Source: Paenibacillus sanguinis 2301083 = DSM 16941
GTDB taxonomy: Bacteria > Bacillota > Bacilli > Paenibacillales > Paenibacillaceae
Length of the DNA stretch: 64,000 nucleotides
Assembly: GCF_000374825.1 (NCBI RefSeq)
Contig: NZ_KB895377.1
Span: 186,001-250,000, forward strand
Direction: 5' to 3'
This document shows positions 1-7,686 of the stretch, one piece after another. Positions within the stretch are counted from its first letter, which is position 1; every line of letters starts with the position of its first letter. Under the pieces are notes generated by a model, which was given only the letters and a program-made list of their open reading frames with translations, ran no database searches and was not told the origin of the DNA. The translations under genes and the position numbers were made by a program.

Positions 1-435
1 TACGGCCTGACGCTGGCTTTCCATCATACCGGGAAGCAGGAATATCTGTCCGCCGCACAGCGGGTGGCGAGCTTCTTCCTCAGCCAGCTTCCGGAGGACC
101 ATGTGCCGGCCTGGGACTTTCGCGCACCGGAAGAGCTGCGGGGGCTGCGCGATACCTCGGCCGGCTCCTGTGCGGCCAGCGGCCTGCTGCTGCTGGCGGA
201 GCAGCTCGAAGGTGCGGCGGCGGAGGTCTACCGGGCCGGTGGCGAGCGCATCTTGAAAGCGCTGTACGAAGATTGCGGCGCCTGGGATCACCCGGCGGAG
301 GAAGGGCTGCTGCTGCACGGCACTGGCAACTATCCGCAGGGCAGCAACATCGATGTTCCATTGATATACGGAGATTATTACTTCGTAGAAGGACTTGTCA
401 GGCTGAAGGGCAGCGGGCCGTTCTACTGGGATTAG
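1..435 (+). CDS. GH88/GH105-type unsaturated glycuronyl hydrolase, C-terminal part
   Basis: The reading frame is open from the first base, so the gene starts outside the window; 144 residues are visible. The tail matches the end of the (alpha/alpha)6 fold of unsaturated glucuronyl / rhamnogalacturonyl hydrolases: a DTSAGSCAASGLL segment and a closing GDYYFVEGLVRL helix. These enzymes remove the unsaturated uronic acid left by polysaccharide lyases on pectin or glycosaminoglycan oligomers. The catalytic Asp region lies upstream and cannot be checked. The next gene (DUF2264) has the same direction and is probably co-transcribed. GH88 and GH105 cannot be told apart from this piece. Confidence 0.8.
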   Translation, partial: YGLTLAFHHTGKQEYLSAAQRVASFFLSQLPEDHVPAWDFRAPEELRGLRDTSAGSCAASGLLLLAEQLEGAAAEVYRAGGERILKALYEDCGAWDHPAEEGLLLHGTGNYPQGSNIDVPLIYGDYYFVEGLVRLKGSGPFYWD

Positions 436-513
436 CAGCATCATGAGCGTGCAACATCGTAAATGGCAGCTTGCTATATATAGCGTAATTTGATTGGGAG
501 AGGTGATGAAGCG

Positions 514-2370
514 ATGACTTTCAAAGGGCAGCCGCTGGATGAAAATCTTTTGGCGACCAAACAGGATTTGCAGGAGGCGCTCCGTCAGCTGCTGCGGCCT
601 CTGCGGCCCTTATACAGCCCCGGCGGAGCGCATTTGCAGATCAGAGGGGGCGGAGCAGGACATCCGGAAGAGCTGGCCGATATGGAAGGATTTTCGCGTG
701 TATTATGGGGGCTTGTGCCTTATCTGGCGGGCGGAGGAAAGGATGAGGGGCTTTGGGAGCTTGGTCTGAAGGGGATCGTGAACGGTACGAACCCTGCTCA
801 TCCGGAGTATTGGGGCGATGTCGCCGACTATGATCAGCGGCTGGTGGAAATGGCTGTACTCGGGCTGGCGCTTTGCCTGATTCCCGAAACGATCTGGGAG
901 CCGCTGCATCAGCAGGAGCGGGACAATCTCTATAACTGGCTGAATCAGATTAACCATCATCCTTGTTATGATTGCAACTGGCTGTTTTTTAATGTCCTGG
1001 TGAATATGGGCTTCTATAAAGTAGGCTTACCGTATGACCAGGAGCAAATGGAGAAGAATCTGAACCGTATGGAGGAATTTGAGCTGGGAGAGGGCTGGTA
1101 TAGTGACGGAATTGGCGGGCACAGCGATTATTATGTTCCGTTTGCAATTCAGTTCTACGGGCTAGTCTATGCCAGGCTGATGGCAAAGGAAGACCCCGAG
1201 CGGTGCGCCCGCTTCCGGGAACGCGGCATCCTGTTCGCTCGCCAGTTCCTGCATTGGTTCTCCCCCGATGGGTCGGCATTGCCGTATGGGCGCAGTTTGA
1301 CCTATCGCTTTGCACAATCCGCATTCTGGAGCGCATTGGCTTTTGCCGATGTGTGGAGCGATGACCTAACTCCCGGCGTGGTGAAAGGGCTAATTATGCG
1401 CAATCTGCGCTGGTGGCTTAAGCAGCCGATCTTTGACCGGGACGGGGTGCTCACCGTGGGATATGCCTATCCGAACCTGGTTATGGCGGAGAATTACAAT
1501 GCGCCCGGCTCGCCTTATTGGGCCTTGAAGACCTTTCTGGTGCTGTCGCTTGCGGACGATCACTCTTTCTGGAGCGCGGAGGAGGAGGACATGCCGACAC
1601 TGCCGCCCCTGTCCGTGCAAGCAAGGCCGCATCTGGTTCTATGCCGCGAGGCGGAGACAGGACATGTCGCCGCGTTTAACAGCGGTCACCGTTCAACCAA
1701 TGATCATACCCACACTTCGGCTAAATACGAGAAATTCGTTTATTCCACCGCATTTGGCTTCAGTGTGCCCAGAGCGGAGTGGGGGCTGGCACAAGGGGCC
1801 TTTGATTCAATGCTGGCGCTAAGCGAGTGCGACAACCTGTTCCGGGTGCGGCGAAAAAATGAAGAAACCTCCATCCGCGCTAACGTGCTTTACGCCCGGT
1901 GGCTGCCCTGGAGCGATGTTGAGGTTCGCACCTGGATGGTGGCTGGCCTGCCATGGCATGTGCGGATTCACCTCATTGACACGGGGCGTGCGCTGGAGGC
2001 GGCTGAAGGCGGGTTTGCGCTGGGGAGACAGCATACAGAGACGGTATCGGCAAGCGAATGTGCCATCCAGGCTGCAAATGCGCTCGGCGCGAGCGGCGCA
2101 TATGGACTGGTGGGATATACCTCGGCTCAGATGGTGTACCCCAATGCCAATACGAATGTGCTGTACCCGCGCACCCTCATTCCAACGCTGAACGTGCGGC
2201 TTGAACCCGGCGCCCATTTGCTGGCGTCGGCCATGTATGGCCGTCCTCCCGGCATGAGCATGGATTCTTCAAGCCTTGAAGCAGGGCTCCGCACCTTGAA
2301 TGTCACGGTAACGTCAGCAGGACTTGCTGTCCAGCTTCGCGAAGGCGAGGTATTGGAGATCAAGCTATGA
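514..2370 (+). CDS. DUF2264 domain-containing protein
   Basis: This is a 618-residue cytoplasmic protein without signal peptide or membrane segment. It has the DUF2264 layout: an N-terminal helical, toroid-like part rich in Trp/Tyr (around residues 60-370, e.g. YWGDVADYDQRLVEMA and NWLFFNVLVNMGFYKVGLPY) followed by a beta-rich C-terminal part. The exact reaction is not established for the family; its members sit in plant-polysaccharide loci, as here behind a GH88/105 gene. I chose ATG 514 because GGGAGAGGTGAT lies 8 bases upstream; an in-frame TTG at 490 has no such site. The stop lies 2 bases from that of the converging lipase gene. Confidence 0.8.
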   Translation: MTFKGQPLDENLLATKQDLQEALRQLLRPLRPLYSPGGAHLQIRGGGAGHPEELADMEGFSRVLWGLVPYLAGGGKDEGLWELGLKGIVNGTNPAHPEYWGDVADYDQRLVEMAVLGLALCLIPETIWEPLHQQERDNLYNWLNQINHHPCYDCNWLFFNVLVNMGFYKVGLPYDQEQMEKNLNRMEEFELGEGWYSDGIGGHSDYYVPFAIQFYGLVYARLMAKEDPERCARFRERGILFARQFLHWFSPDGSALPYGRSLTYRFAQSAFWSALAFADVWSDDLTPGVVKGLIMRNLRWWLKQPIFDRDGVLTVGYAYPNLVMAENYNAPGSPYWALKTFLVLSLADDHSFWSAEEEDMPTLPPLSVQARPHLVLCREAETGHVAAFNSGHRSTNDHTHTSAKYEKFVYSTAFGFSVPRAEWGLAQGAFDSMLALSECDNLFRVRRKNEETSIRANVLYARWLPWSDVEVRTWMVAGLPWHVRIHLIDTGRALEAAEGGFALGRQHTETVSASECAIQAANALGASGAYGLVGYTSAQMVYPNANTNVLYPRTLIPTLNVRLEPGAHLLASAMYGRPPGMSMDSSSLEAGLRTLNVTVTSAGLAVQLREGEVLEIKL

Positions 2371-2372
2371 TT

Positions 2373-3149
2373 TCAAGGGCAAAAACCCGGGTTGGTTAGC
2401 TCCAGCTGTTGCACAAAGGCAGGGTCTAGCTTGGTCAACTCGGCAAAATAATTGCCCAGGCTATGGTTGTCGGACAGAGACAAGCTGGAGAAATGCAGCG
2501 GGTAATCGGCGGGCACGTGGCTATAATAGTAGGATTTGTCCTGCTTCGGCAGCTTAAAGATATTTGGCGGAGCGTGGGTGACGGCATCAAAAACGTTGGC
2601 AATGCGATAGCTGTTAGGAACCAGCTTGGTAAAGAGCTTCATAAAGTCAGGGTCGCCAACCCGCGGGGAGGCGTATGTGAACAGAATTGGCGTCCGGTTC
2701 GTGTTCAGAGCGATGTCAAAGGCGCATAGGGTAGCGAGTGCTGCGCCCAGACTATGACCGGTAACGAAGAACTTCTTGTGCTCGGGCAGGCGCTTTAGCA
2801 GGGAGTGGATATGCTTGCGAGCGGAATCGTATATGTTGGTGAAGCCACGGTGCGTCAGACAAGCGCTCTTGCTCCATTTGGGCTTCCGTTGAGTGGCGAT
2901 GACATCGGCGACCCAGTTGGGAGCTGAACTGCTGCCGCGAAAAGCAAGGATGACCTCGTCATCCGTTTGCAAAATAAAGCCAAAGCGTTCCCATACGCCA
3001 ACCAGCGATTCCGCCTCAATGATATCAAATAACGAGTAGCCGTAAGGAAGCACAAAGGATCCGTCAGAATTGGAGAATTGCCTGTATGTCTGCTGGCAGA
3101 CGGCAGCCAGAAATAGAGCACGCTGTGCTTGGGCGGTATTGAGTTCCAT
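2373..3149 (-). CDS. Class 3 lipase-family alpha/beta hydrolase
   Basis: This 258-residue protein has the class 3 (fungal-type) lipase core. The nucleophile elbow is GHSLGAALATLCAFDIAL, followed by YASPRVGDPDF, a likely catalytic Asp in NVFDAVTHAPP and a likely catalytic His in DNHSLGNYF. No signal peptide or lipobox is visible, so it is probably cytoplasmic or exported by a non-Sec route; triglyceride hydrolysis is therefore not assured and a smaller ester is equally possible. It converges on the DUF2264 gene and faces away from the Fur-controlled esterase gene, so it seems to be a single-gene unit. Confidence 0.85.
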   Translation of the reverse strand: MELNTAQAQRALFLAAVCQQTYRQFSNSDGSFVLPYGYSLFDIIEAESLVGVWERFGFILQTDDEVILAFRGSSSAPNWVADVIATQRKPKWSKSACLTHRGFTNIYDSARKHIHSLLKRLPEHKKFFVTGHSLGAALATLCAFDIALNTNRTPILFTYASPRVGDPDFMKLFTKLVPNSYRIANVFDAVTHAPPNIFKLPKQDKSYYYSHVPADYPLHFSSLSLSDNHSLGNYFAELTKLDPAFVQQLELTNPGFCP

Positions 3150-3281
3150 GCTTCATCTCTCTTCCGTTTTTCTACAATATATTAAGGAGTGAAGGGAGAG
3201 GTGCCTAAGCCTCGGTGAGACTGACCGTTAGCGGTAACGATTGACCACTATGGACCTGTACACGAAATCTCCATTATAATT

Positions 3282-3300
3282 GATAATGATATTCATTATT
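3282..3300. promoter_or_regulatory. Fur box upstream of the tandem esterase gene
   Basis: The 19 bases GATAATGATATTCATTATT match the classical Fur consensus GATAATGATAATCATTATC at 17 of 19 positions and form a near-perfect inverted repeat. The site lies about 100 bp before the esterase start, in the 218-bp gap to the divergent lipase gene. Iron-dependent repression of the esterase gene is inferred from this match. Confidence 0.85.
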
Positions 3301-3397
3301 GGTTATATAGGTTCGTTGATTTGTTGATTCAAGGGAGCAAGCCGGGAAGAGGCAGAAGAGGTAGAGCATGAAATTCAATAAAAAGGAGGAGTCATCT

Positions 3398-5038
3398 GTG
3401 AACGTACAATCTAGTATGGAAGAAAGAGAGTGGGCGGGCCGCAAGCTGACAGTCTATCTTCCTCCTACCTATGCGGTTTCGGAGCGATCTTATAAGACGG
3501 TATATGTGCATGACGGAGGCAAGCTGATGGGGGCCTGCTTCCGTTATATGGAGCGGCTTTTCTGTGAAGAGAAGGTTGAAGAGGTGATTGTAATTGGCGT
3601 CCATTCCGCTTGCCGTAACGATGAATATACTCCTTGGCCAACCGATGCCGTGACAGAGGGACGCCCGGTATTTGGTGGAGCAGGGCGGGCTTATCTGGAT
3701 GAACTGGCGGATTCGATCAAGCCCTGGATCGATTCGGTCTACCGTACGAAGCCGGAGCCTGCTCATACCGGATTAATCGGCGGGTCGCTCGGCGGACTGA
3801 TCTCATTGTTCGCTGCTTACTTCCGGCCGGATGCCTTTGGCCGCTTCGGTCTCTTATCCGCCTCCCTCTGGTATGAAGGGGCGCTGGCGCAGCTTGTCCA
3901 GTGGCCTGTTCCGCCTAAGGAGCAGACCTTCTATGTTTCCGTGGGGAACCGGGAGGGACAGGGCAAGGTGAACCGTCAGCGCGAAATGGTGCCGAATACG
4001 CTGGCGTTATGCCGTGACTGGCGGGCTCGCGGGATAGCTCCCCTGTCGTTGAAGCTGGAGATTGTGGATGGCGCTACGCATGACTTCATATTTATGGCCA
4101 AGCAATTTCCTGAAGCTTTGGCCTGGTTGTATCCTCCTAAGGAGCAGTATGTGCAGGACAGTTTTGGAAAATCCTCTGCAAATGTTCGTAAAGCTTTGCT
4201 TGGCTTAGTGCCTGCCGAGGATGCTGCGATAGTCCCATATGCTGTGCCGGGCACCGAACAGCTTGATTTGGTGTCAGGCATCACCGGACTACCCTATCGC
4301 ATCTTCATCCATATGCCCTTGAAGCCCGCTCCGCCAGAGGGCTATCCGGTATTGTATGCCGTGGACGGCAACGCCTATTTCGGTTCTTTGGCCGAAGCGA
4401 TGCGGCTGGTCACCCGGCATCCCCGCGGATTGCCGCCTGGTGTAATCGTGGGAATTGGTTATCCATCGGAGGGGCCCTTTGTGGCTGAGCGCCGGTTCTA
4501 CGATCTGACGACACTTGCCAAGCGGGATGGGCTTCGCCCGGATGGTTCTGTCTGGCCGGTGAATGGGGGAGCAGAGTTGTTCCTTGACTTTATCGAGCAG
4601 GAGCTAATTCCCCTGATCGGGCAACGATTGCCAATCGATTACTCCCGACAGTCGCTGTTTGGCCACTCACTCGGGGGATATTTTACACTGCATACCCTGA
4701 TGACACGTCCAACTCTGTTCCGTTCTTATATCGCAGGCAGCCCATCGCTGTGGTGGGATGACCGCCTGTTGTTCCGCCGTCTCCCTGAATGGGAGCAGCG
4801 AGAAGGCTCCCGGGAACGGGCGCCTGAGCTTATGATCATGGTGGGAACGAAGGATGATAAAATCTATGAATCAGCCCGGGACTACTACCGGGCGCTGCTC
4901 CCTTACCGTGACCAAGCCTTCAGCAGGCTGGAATGGAGCGAGTTTGCCGGGGAAGGCCATGTTTCTGTGTTGCATCCACTGATAAGTCCAATGCTGCGTT
5001 TTCTATTTGCCCACCCGGGAGAAGAACTGCGCATATAG
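3398..5038 (+). CDS. Two-domain putative esterase, likely siderophore esterase
   Basis: The 546-residue protein carries two complete esterase D / enterochelin-esterase-like domains in tandem. Domain 1 (about 1-250) has nucleophile Ser130 in GGSLGG and a late His in GATHDFIF; domain 2 (about 270-546) has Ser424 in GHSLGG and His in GEGHVSVL. Single-domain relatives (IroE, Fes, BesA) are about half this length. No signal peptide is seen, fitting intracellular cleavage of an imported ferric siderophore. GTG 3398 is chosen because AAGGAGGA lies 6 bases upstream; ATG 3368 in frame is the alternative. The Fur box upstream supports an iron role; the substrate is inferred. Confidence 0.8.
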   Translation: MNVQSSMEEREWAGRKLTVYLPPTYAVSERSYKTVYVHDGGKLMGACFRYMERLFCEEKVEEVIVIGVHSACRNDEYTPWPTDAVTEGRPVFGGAGRAYLDELADSIKPWIDSVYRTKPEPAHTGLIGGSLGGLISLFAAYFRPDAFGRFGLLSASLWYEGALAQLVQWPVPPKEQTFYVSVGNREGQGKVNRQREMVPNTLALCRDWRARGIAPLSLKLEIVDGATHDFIFMAKQFPEALAWLYPPKEQYVQDSFGKSSANVRKALLGLVPAEDAAIVPYAVPGTEQLDLVSGITGLPYRIFIHMPLKPAPPEGYPVLYAVDGNAYFGSLAEAMRLVTRHPRGLPPGVIVGIGYPSEGPFVAERRFYDLTTLAKRDGLRPDGSVWPVNGGAELFLDFIEQELIPLIGQRLPIDYSRQSLFGHSLGGYFTLHTLMTRPTLFRSYIAGSPSLWWDDRLLFRRLPEWEQREGSRERAPELMIMVGTKDDKIYESARDYYRALLPYRDQAFSRLEWSEFAGEGHVSVLHPLISPMLRFLFAHPGEELRI

Positions 5039-5088
5039 ATGGTGACGGGAAGGGGATTTTTAATCATCATCTTGGGAGTGAGTAGAAA

Positions 5089-5126
5089 AAAGGGCAGCCC
5101 AAAAGTTCTATTTTTGGCTGCCCTTT
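5089..5126. terminator. Bidirectional intrinsic terminator
   Basis: The 11-bp perfect stem AAAGGGCAGCC / GGCTGCCCTTT encloses a 16-base T-rich loop. An A tract on the left and T residues on the right suit termination from both sides, serving the esterase gene (+) and the cat operon (-). Confidence 0.75.
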
Positions 5127-5130
5127 AGTG

Positions 5131-5278
5131 TTATTCAATTTCTCTAATTTTTGTAAGATCGCCACTGCATAGAATTTCAAGATTTTTTTCGCTGGCCAAT
5201 CCCACCATTCATGGAGAGAAGATCATAATAGGCGTAATCTCCGATGATGATATTGGGACGTGTCACGACATAATGCAT
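5131..5278 (-). pseudogene. Internally deleted type B (hexapeptide-repeat) acetyltransferase remnant
   Basis: On the minus strand an ATG overlaps the catA stop as TAATG. It reads HYVVTRPNIIIGDYAYYD, a segment typical of CatB/Vat xenobiotic acetyltransferases. Shortly after, in another frame, follows HEWWDWPAKK. One further frame shift gives EKNLEILCSGDLTKIREIE and a TAA stop at 5131; these are the family's C-terminal WWDW and end segments. The whole left-handed beta-helix core (about 130 residues expected) is missing, so the product cannot be active. It is a deletion relic of a second chloramphenicol/streptogramin-type acetyltransferase directly behind an intact type A one. Confidence 0.7.
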
Positions 5279-5925
5279 TATAACCACTGCTCTGGATTTG
5301 CTGCGATTTGACGCAATGTCTCCACAAATTTTCCGACATGGTAGCCATCACAAACCGCATGGTGGCACTGGATGGAAAGTGGCATCAGCGTTTTGTGGTT
5401 CTCCTTCTTATACTTTCCAATGGTGAAGATGGGCAGCAGGTGACTTCCATCAGAAAAAACATGGATATTGAAAGCTGTAAAATCTAGCCATGGAACACTG
5501 GAAATGTTAAAAACATTGTCTGGAATTTTCACTTGAGGGAACAAAACTCCGGTAGAATACTGTGTGGTATCCTTCAAATAGGCTTGATAAAATGTATCAA
5601 AGCAACGATCATACTTCGACCACACGGCTGAAAATGTTTCCGTGTCCGCATTTAAAACTGTATACATTGGATTTATGACTTCCCAATAGCCCAAATGTCC
5701 ATCTTCATTGGTTGTCATGCGAAACTCCGGAAACTGATTTACAACGGTTGTCAGCATGTAGATTTGCGCAGGATAAGATTTCATTCCTCGCTTTTTTAGT
5801 TGGACTAGCAAGCTGGATACATCAATATCGACCGTCATGCTATAGGAGCATCGCATATTATTTTGGTAATGCTCGTAGTGACTTTTTCTGGCCCATTGTT
5901 CCATTGGTATTTCAATAAAATTCAT
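5278..5925 (-). CDS. catA: Type A chloramphenicol O-acetyltransferase
   Basis: The 215-residue protein has the full length of type A CAT and its active-site motif HHAVCDGYHVGKF near the C terminus, with the catalytic His as second H. The N-terminal RKSHYEHYQNNMRCSYSMT and the LPIFTIGKY segment are also typical. It transfers acetyl from acetyl-CoA to the 3-hydroxyl of chloramphenicol; the active form is a cytoplasmic trimer. The TAGGAGG ribosome site lies in one arm of a 12-bp hairpin preceded by a short leader ORF, the layout of drug-inducible cat genes. The neighbours on both sides are gene relics, suggesting acquisition by transfer. Confidence 0.93.
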   Translation of the reverse strand: MNFIEIPMEQWARKSHYEHYQNNMRCSYSMTVDIDVSSLLVQLKKRGMKSYPAQIYMLTTVVNQFPEFRMTTNEDGHLGYWEVINPMYTVLNADTETFSAVWSKYDRCFDTFYQAYLKDTTQYSTGVLFPQVKIPDNVFNISSVPWLDFTAFNIHVFSDGSHLLPIFTIGKYKKENHKTLMPLSIQCHHAVCDGYHVGKFVETLRQIAANPEQWL

Positions 5926-5932
5926 AACCTTA

Positions 5933-5967
5933 GCCTCCTAAAATATTGGACTTGGATTTTAGGAGGC
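5933..5967 (-). promoter_or_regulatory. cat translation-attenuator hairpin
   Basis: The perfect 12-bp arms GCCTCCTAAAAT / ATTTTAGGAGGC are separated by 11 bases. On the minus strand the downstream arm contains the catA ribosome site TAGGAGG and the upstream arm contains the last two codons and stop of the leader ORF. In known cat genes a ribosome stalled by chloramphenicol in the leader opens such a stem and frees the ribosome site. Induction here is inferred from that architecture. Confidence 0.9.
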
Positions 5968-5988
5968 AGCATCGATCGTTTTTACCAT
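5959..5988 (-). CDS. cat leader peptide (9 aa), MVKTIDAAS
   Basis: ATG at 5988 starts a nine-codon ORF, MVKTIDAAS, ending at TAA inside the attenuator hairpin. AGGCGGTG lies 6 bases upstream as its ribosome site. From memory, the cat-86 leader of Gram-positive bacteria also begins MVKT and is nine codons long. The peptide is a cis-acting sensor, not a functional protein product: drug-dependent stalling after the first codons would expose the catA ribosome site. It is too short for normal ORF calling. Confidence 0.85.
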   Translation of the reverse strand: MVKTIDAAS

Positions 5989-5994
5989 ATTCAT

Positions 5995-6201
5995 TCACCG
6001 CCTGTGCGTCATGATAGCATCCGCCGCTTGCTCCGGAGTGATTTCGGATACATTTACCTTATAGGTGTTTAACTCCGCATAAAGAGGTATTCGCTCAATA
6101 CTTCTTTGTATTACATCCACTGTGCGGATACCAGCAGCAACGTCTTTTTCCAATCGAATACGCAGGGCTTGTTCGCTGCAAGTCAGGGAAATAAAATGCA
6201 C
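5995..6201 (-). pseudogene. C-terminal remnant of a P-loop (AAA/shikimate-kinase-like) nucleotide kinase
   Basis: About 68 codons read CSEQALRIRLEKDV, GIRTVDVIQRSIERIPLY and LNTYKVNVSEITPEQAADAI. This resembles the C-terminal third of small P-loop ATPases/kinases of the chloramphenicol phosphotransferase-like group. The Walker A half is absent: the frame is closed by TAA just upstream, 5 bases from the lacI-type stop. No good start or ribosome site is visible. Its 3' end supplies the ribosome site of the cat leader. I regard it as a truncated passenger that arrived with the cat gene; the family assignment is by motif memory only. Confidence 0.55.
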
Positions 6202-6206
6202 TTAAG

Positions 6207-7217
6207 CTATTTCGCATGGGTCGTCGATTCTCGGAAAACCGGTGTTGTTTTGACATACGTAATCTGTGGAGGTCTATCGGGATTTTCAATTCTTGAAATA
6301 ACCATTTCGGCAGCAATAAAACCCATTTCGAATCGATAGATATTGACAGTCGTTAAGTGGGGTTCCACGATCCGTGACTCTGGGGCATCGTCAAATCCAC
6401 AAACCATAACCTCATCAGGTATTCGAATGTTTAGTTCTTTTAAGCTACGAATCACGTGTATAGCAATAAAATCGTTGGCACAAACGAACGCAGACGGCAG
6501 TTTCTCCATGTTTGCCAGTCTCTGTTTAAGCCACTGATAGTCAGCGATATATCGGTCTTCATCAAGGATACACAATGATTCATCAAGATCTATCCGAGCG
6601 GTAAACAAGGCTTTATTAAATCCATCCCAACGTTCACTGAAGCTCATGCAGTGGTGGTAATCACCGACAAACCCGACTGTGGAAAGTCCTTCTTCAATCA
6701 AACTTTTCGTAATACTGAAGGTGCTGTGTGAGTTCTCCATAAGAAGTATATCCGCCTTCATGTCAGAAAATTCCAGGTCTGCTGAAGCGTCAATAAACAA
6801 AGTTGGTATCCCAAGTGACGTAATAAAATCGGAATAGCTCTTGTTAAACATTTCGATACAGACTATCCCATCAACTTTACTTTTGTCAAAATTCACAGGA
6901 AGAGCTAATGTATTAAGTTCATTTTCTCGAACCATGTGGATGGATAAATTAAAGCCTTTAGAACTGATTTTTTGCTCCAGGCCGCTTAACAGCGATGTCC
7001 CAAAATGTGAATTGTTCGGCATATTTGCTGTAAGCAAAGCAATATTTCCTGATTTGTAGGCAAACTGCTTATAGTTCATTTCGATCGCTTTCCGAATCAC
7101 TTTATTCCGTGTTTCGTCCGGTATGGAGAGGTTGTTATTTAATGCTTTGGATACAGTATTCCTGGAAAGTCCTAATGAATCGGCTATATCTTGAATTGTA
7201 ACTTTTATTTTGCCCAA
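6207..7217 (-). CDS. LacI/GalR-family regulator, probable fructan repressor
   Basis: The 336-residue protein begins with a LacI helix-turn-helix (VTIQDIADSLGLSRNTVSKALN) followed by a periplasmic-binding-like effector domain (about 60-336, with VDGIVCIEMFN, FVGDYHHC, FVCANDFIAI and VMVCGFDDAPESR). TTG 7217 is the likely start because AAAGGAG lies 9 bases upstream; the ORF extends further but without a ribosome site. It is divergent from the GH32 transporter operon and most likely represses it in the absence of a fructan sugar. Operators are expected in 7218-7686 but I could not define one with confidence. Confidence 0.85.
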   Translation of the reverse strand: MGKIKVTIQDIADSLGLSRNTVSKALNNNLSIPDETRNKVIRKAIEMNYKQFAYKSGNIALLTANMPNNSHFGTSLLSGLEQKISSKGFNLSIHMVRENELNTLALPVNFDKSKVDGIVCIEMFNKSYSDFITSLGIPTLFIDASADLEFSDMKADILLMENSHSTFSITKSLIEEGLSTVGFVGDYHHCMSFSERWDGFNKALFTARIDLDESLCILDEDRYIADYQWLKQRLANMEKLPSAFVCANDFIAIHVIRSLKELNIRIPDEVMVCGFDDAPESRIVEPHLTTVNIYRFEMGFIAAEMVISRIENPDRPPQITYVKTTPVFRESTTHAK

Positions 7218-7549
7218 TGATATTGACTCCTTTAGAAAATATATCACAGTTCGACTAAGTTTATGGTAGTACAACTCAACAAAATAATCAACTTAAATGT
7301 TACAAATGAACAATTGATTGGATTAGATGTTTACTACAAAAATCGTGAATTTGCCTTTGCGTTTAATAAACAAATGCACATAAGATGAACATATTAGAAA
7401 GGTGTTAAAGATATATGTTTTTAACGAAAACAGATATTTTATTGCTTTATGCTCAAAATATTAGATTGATTTTACAATAATAAAACGTATGAAACAATTA
7501 TTTCGCTTACAAAGTGTGCACTTGTTTATTAAATTAGTGGTTAAAAGTA

Positions 7550-7578
7550 TTGACGATGTAATTATGATGTTGTAAATT
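7550..7578 (+). promoter_or_regulatory. SigA-type promoter of the fructan operon
   Basis: TTGACG, a 17-base spacer and TAAATT precede the permease gene by about 110 bp. The rest of the 469-bp divergent region with the LacI gene is AT-rich, with no other feature I can support. Confidence 0.55.
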
Positions 7579-7686
7579 GTATTTGCTAGGTTGTTGGTGA
7601 CGACTTGTGGAAGTGCTTTCTTTCATGAGAAGAGTGTCCAAAATCACATTTATATTGTGCTAATGAAAATTGAGGGGGAGGAGACC

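Noticed and set aside
7218..7686. Defined LacI operator in the fructan divergent region
   Set aside because: Several AT-rich partial palindromes are present, but none has a convincing CG-centred LacI form.
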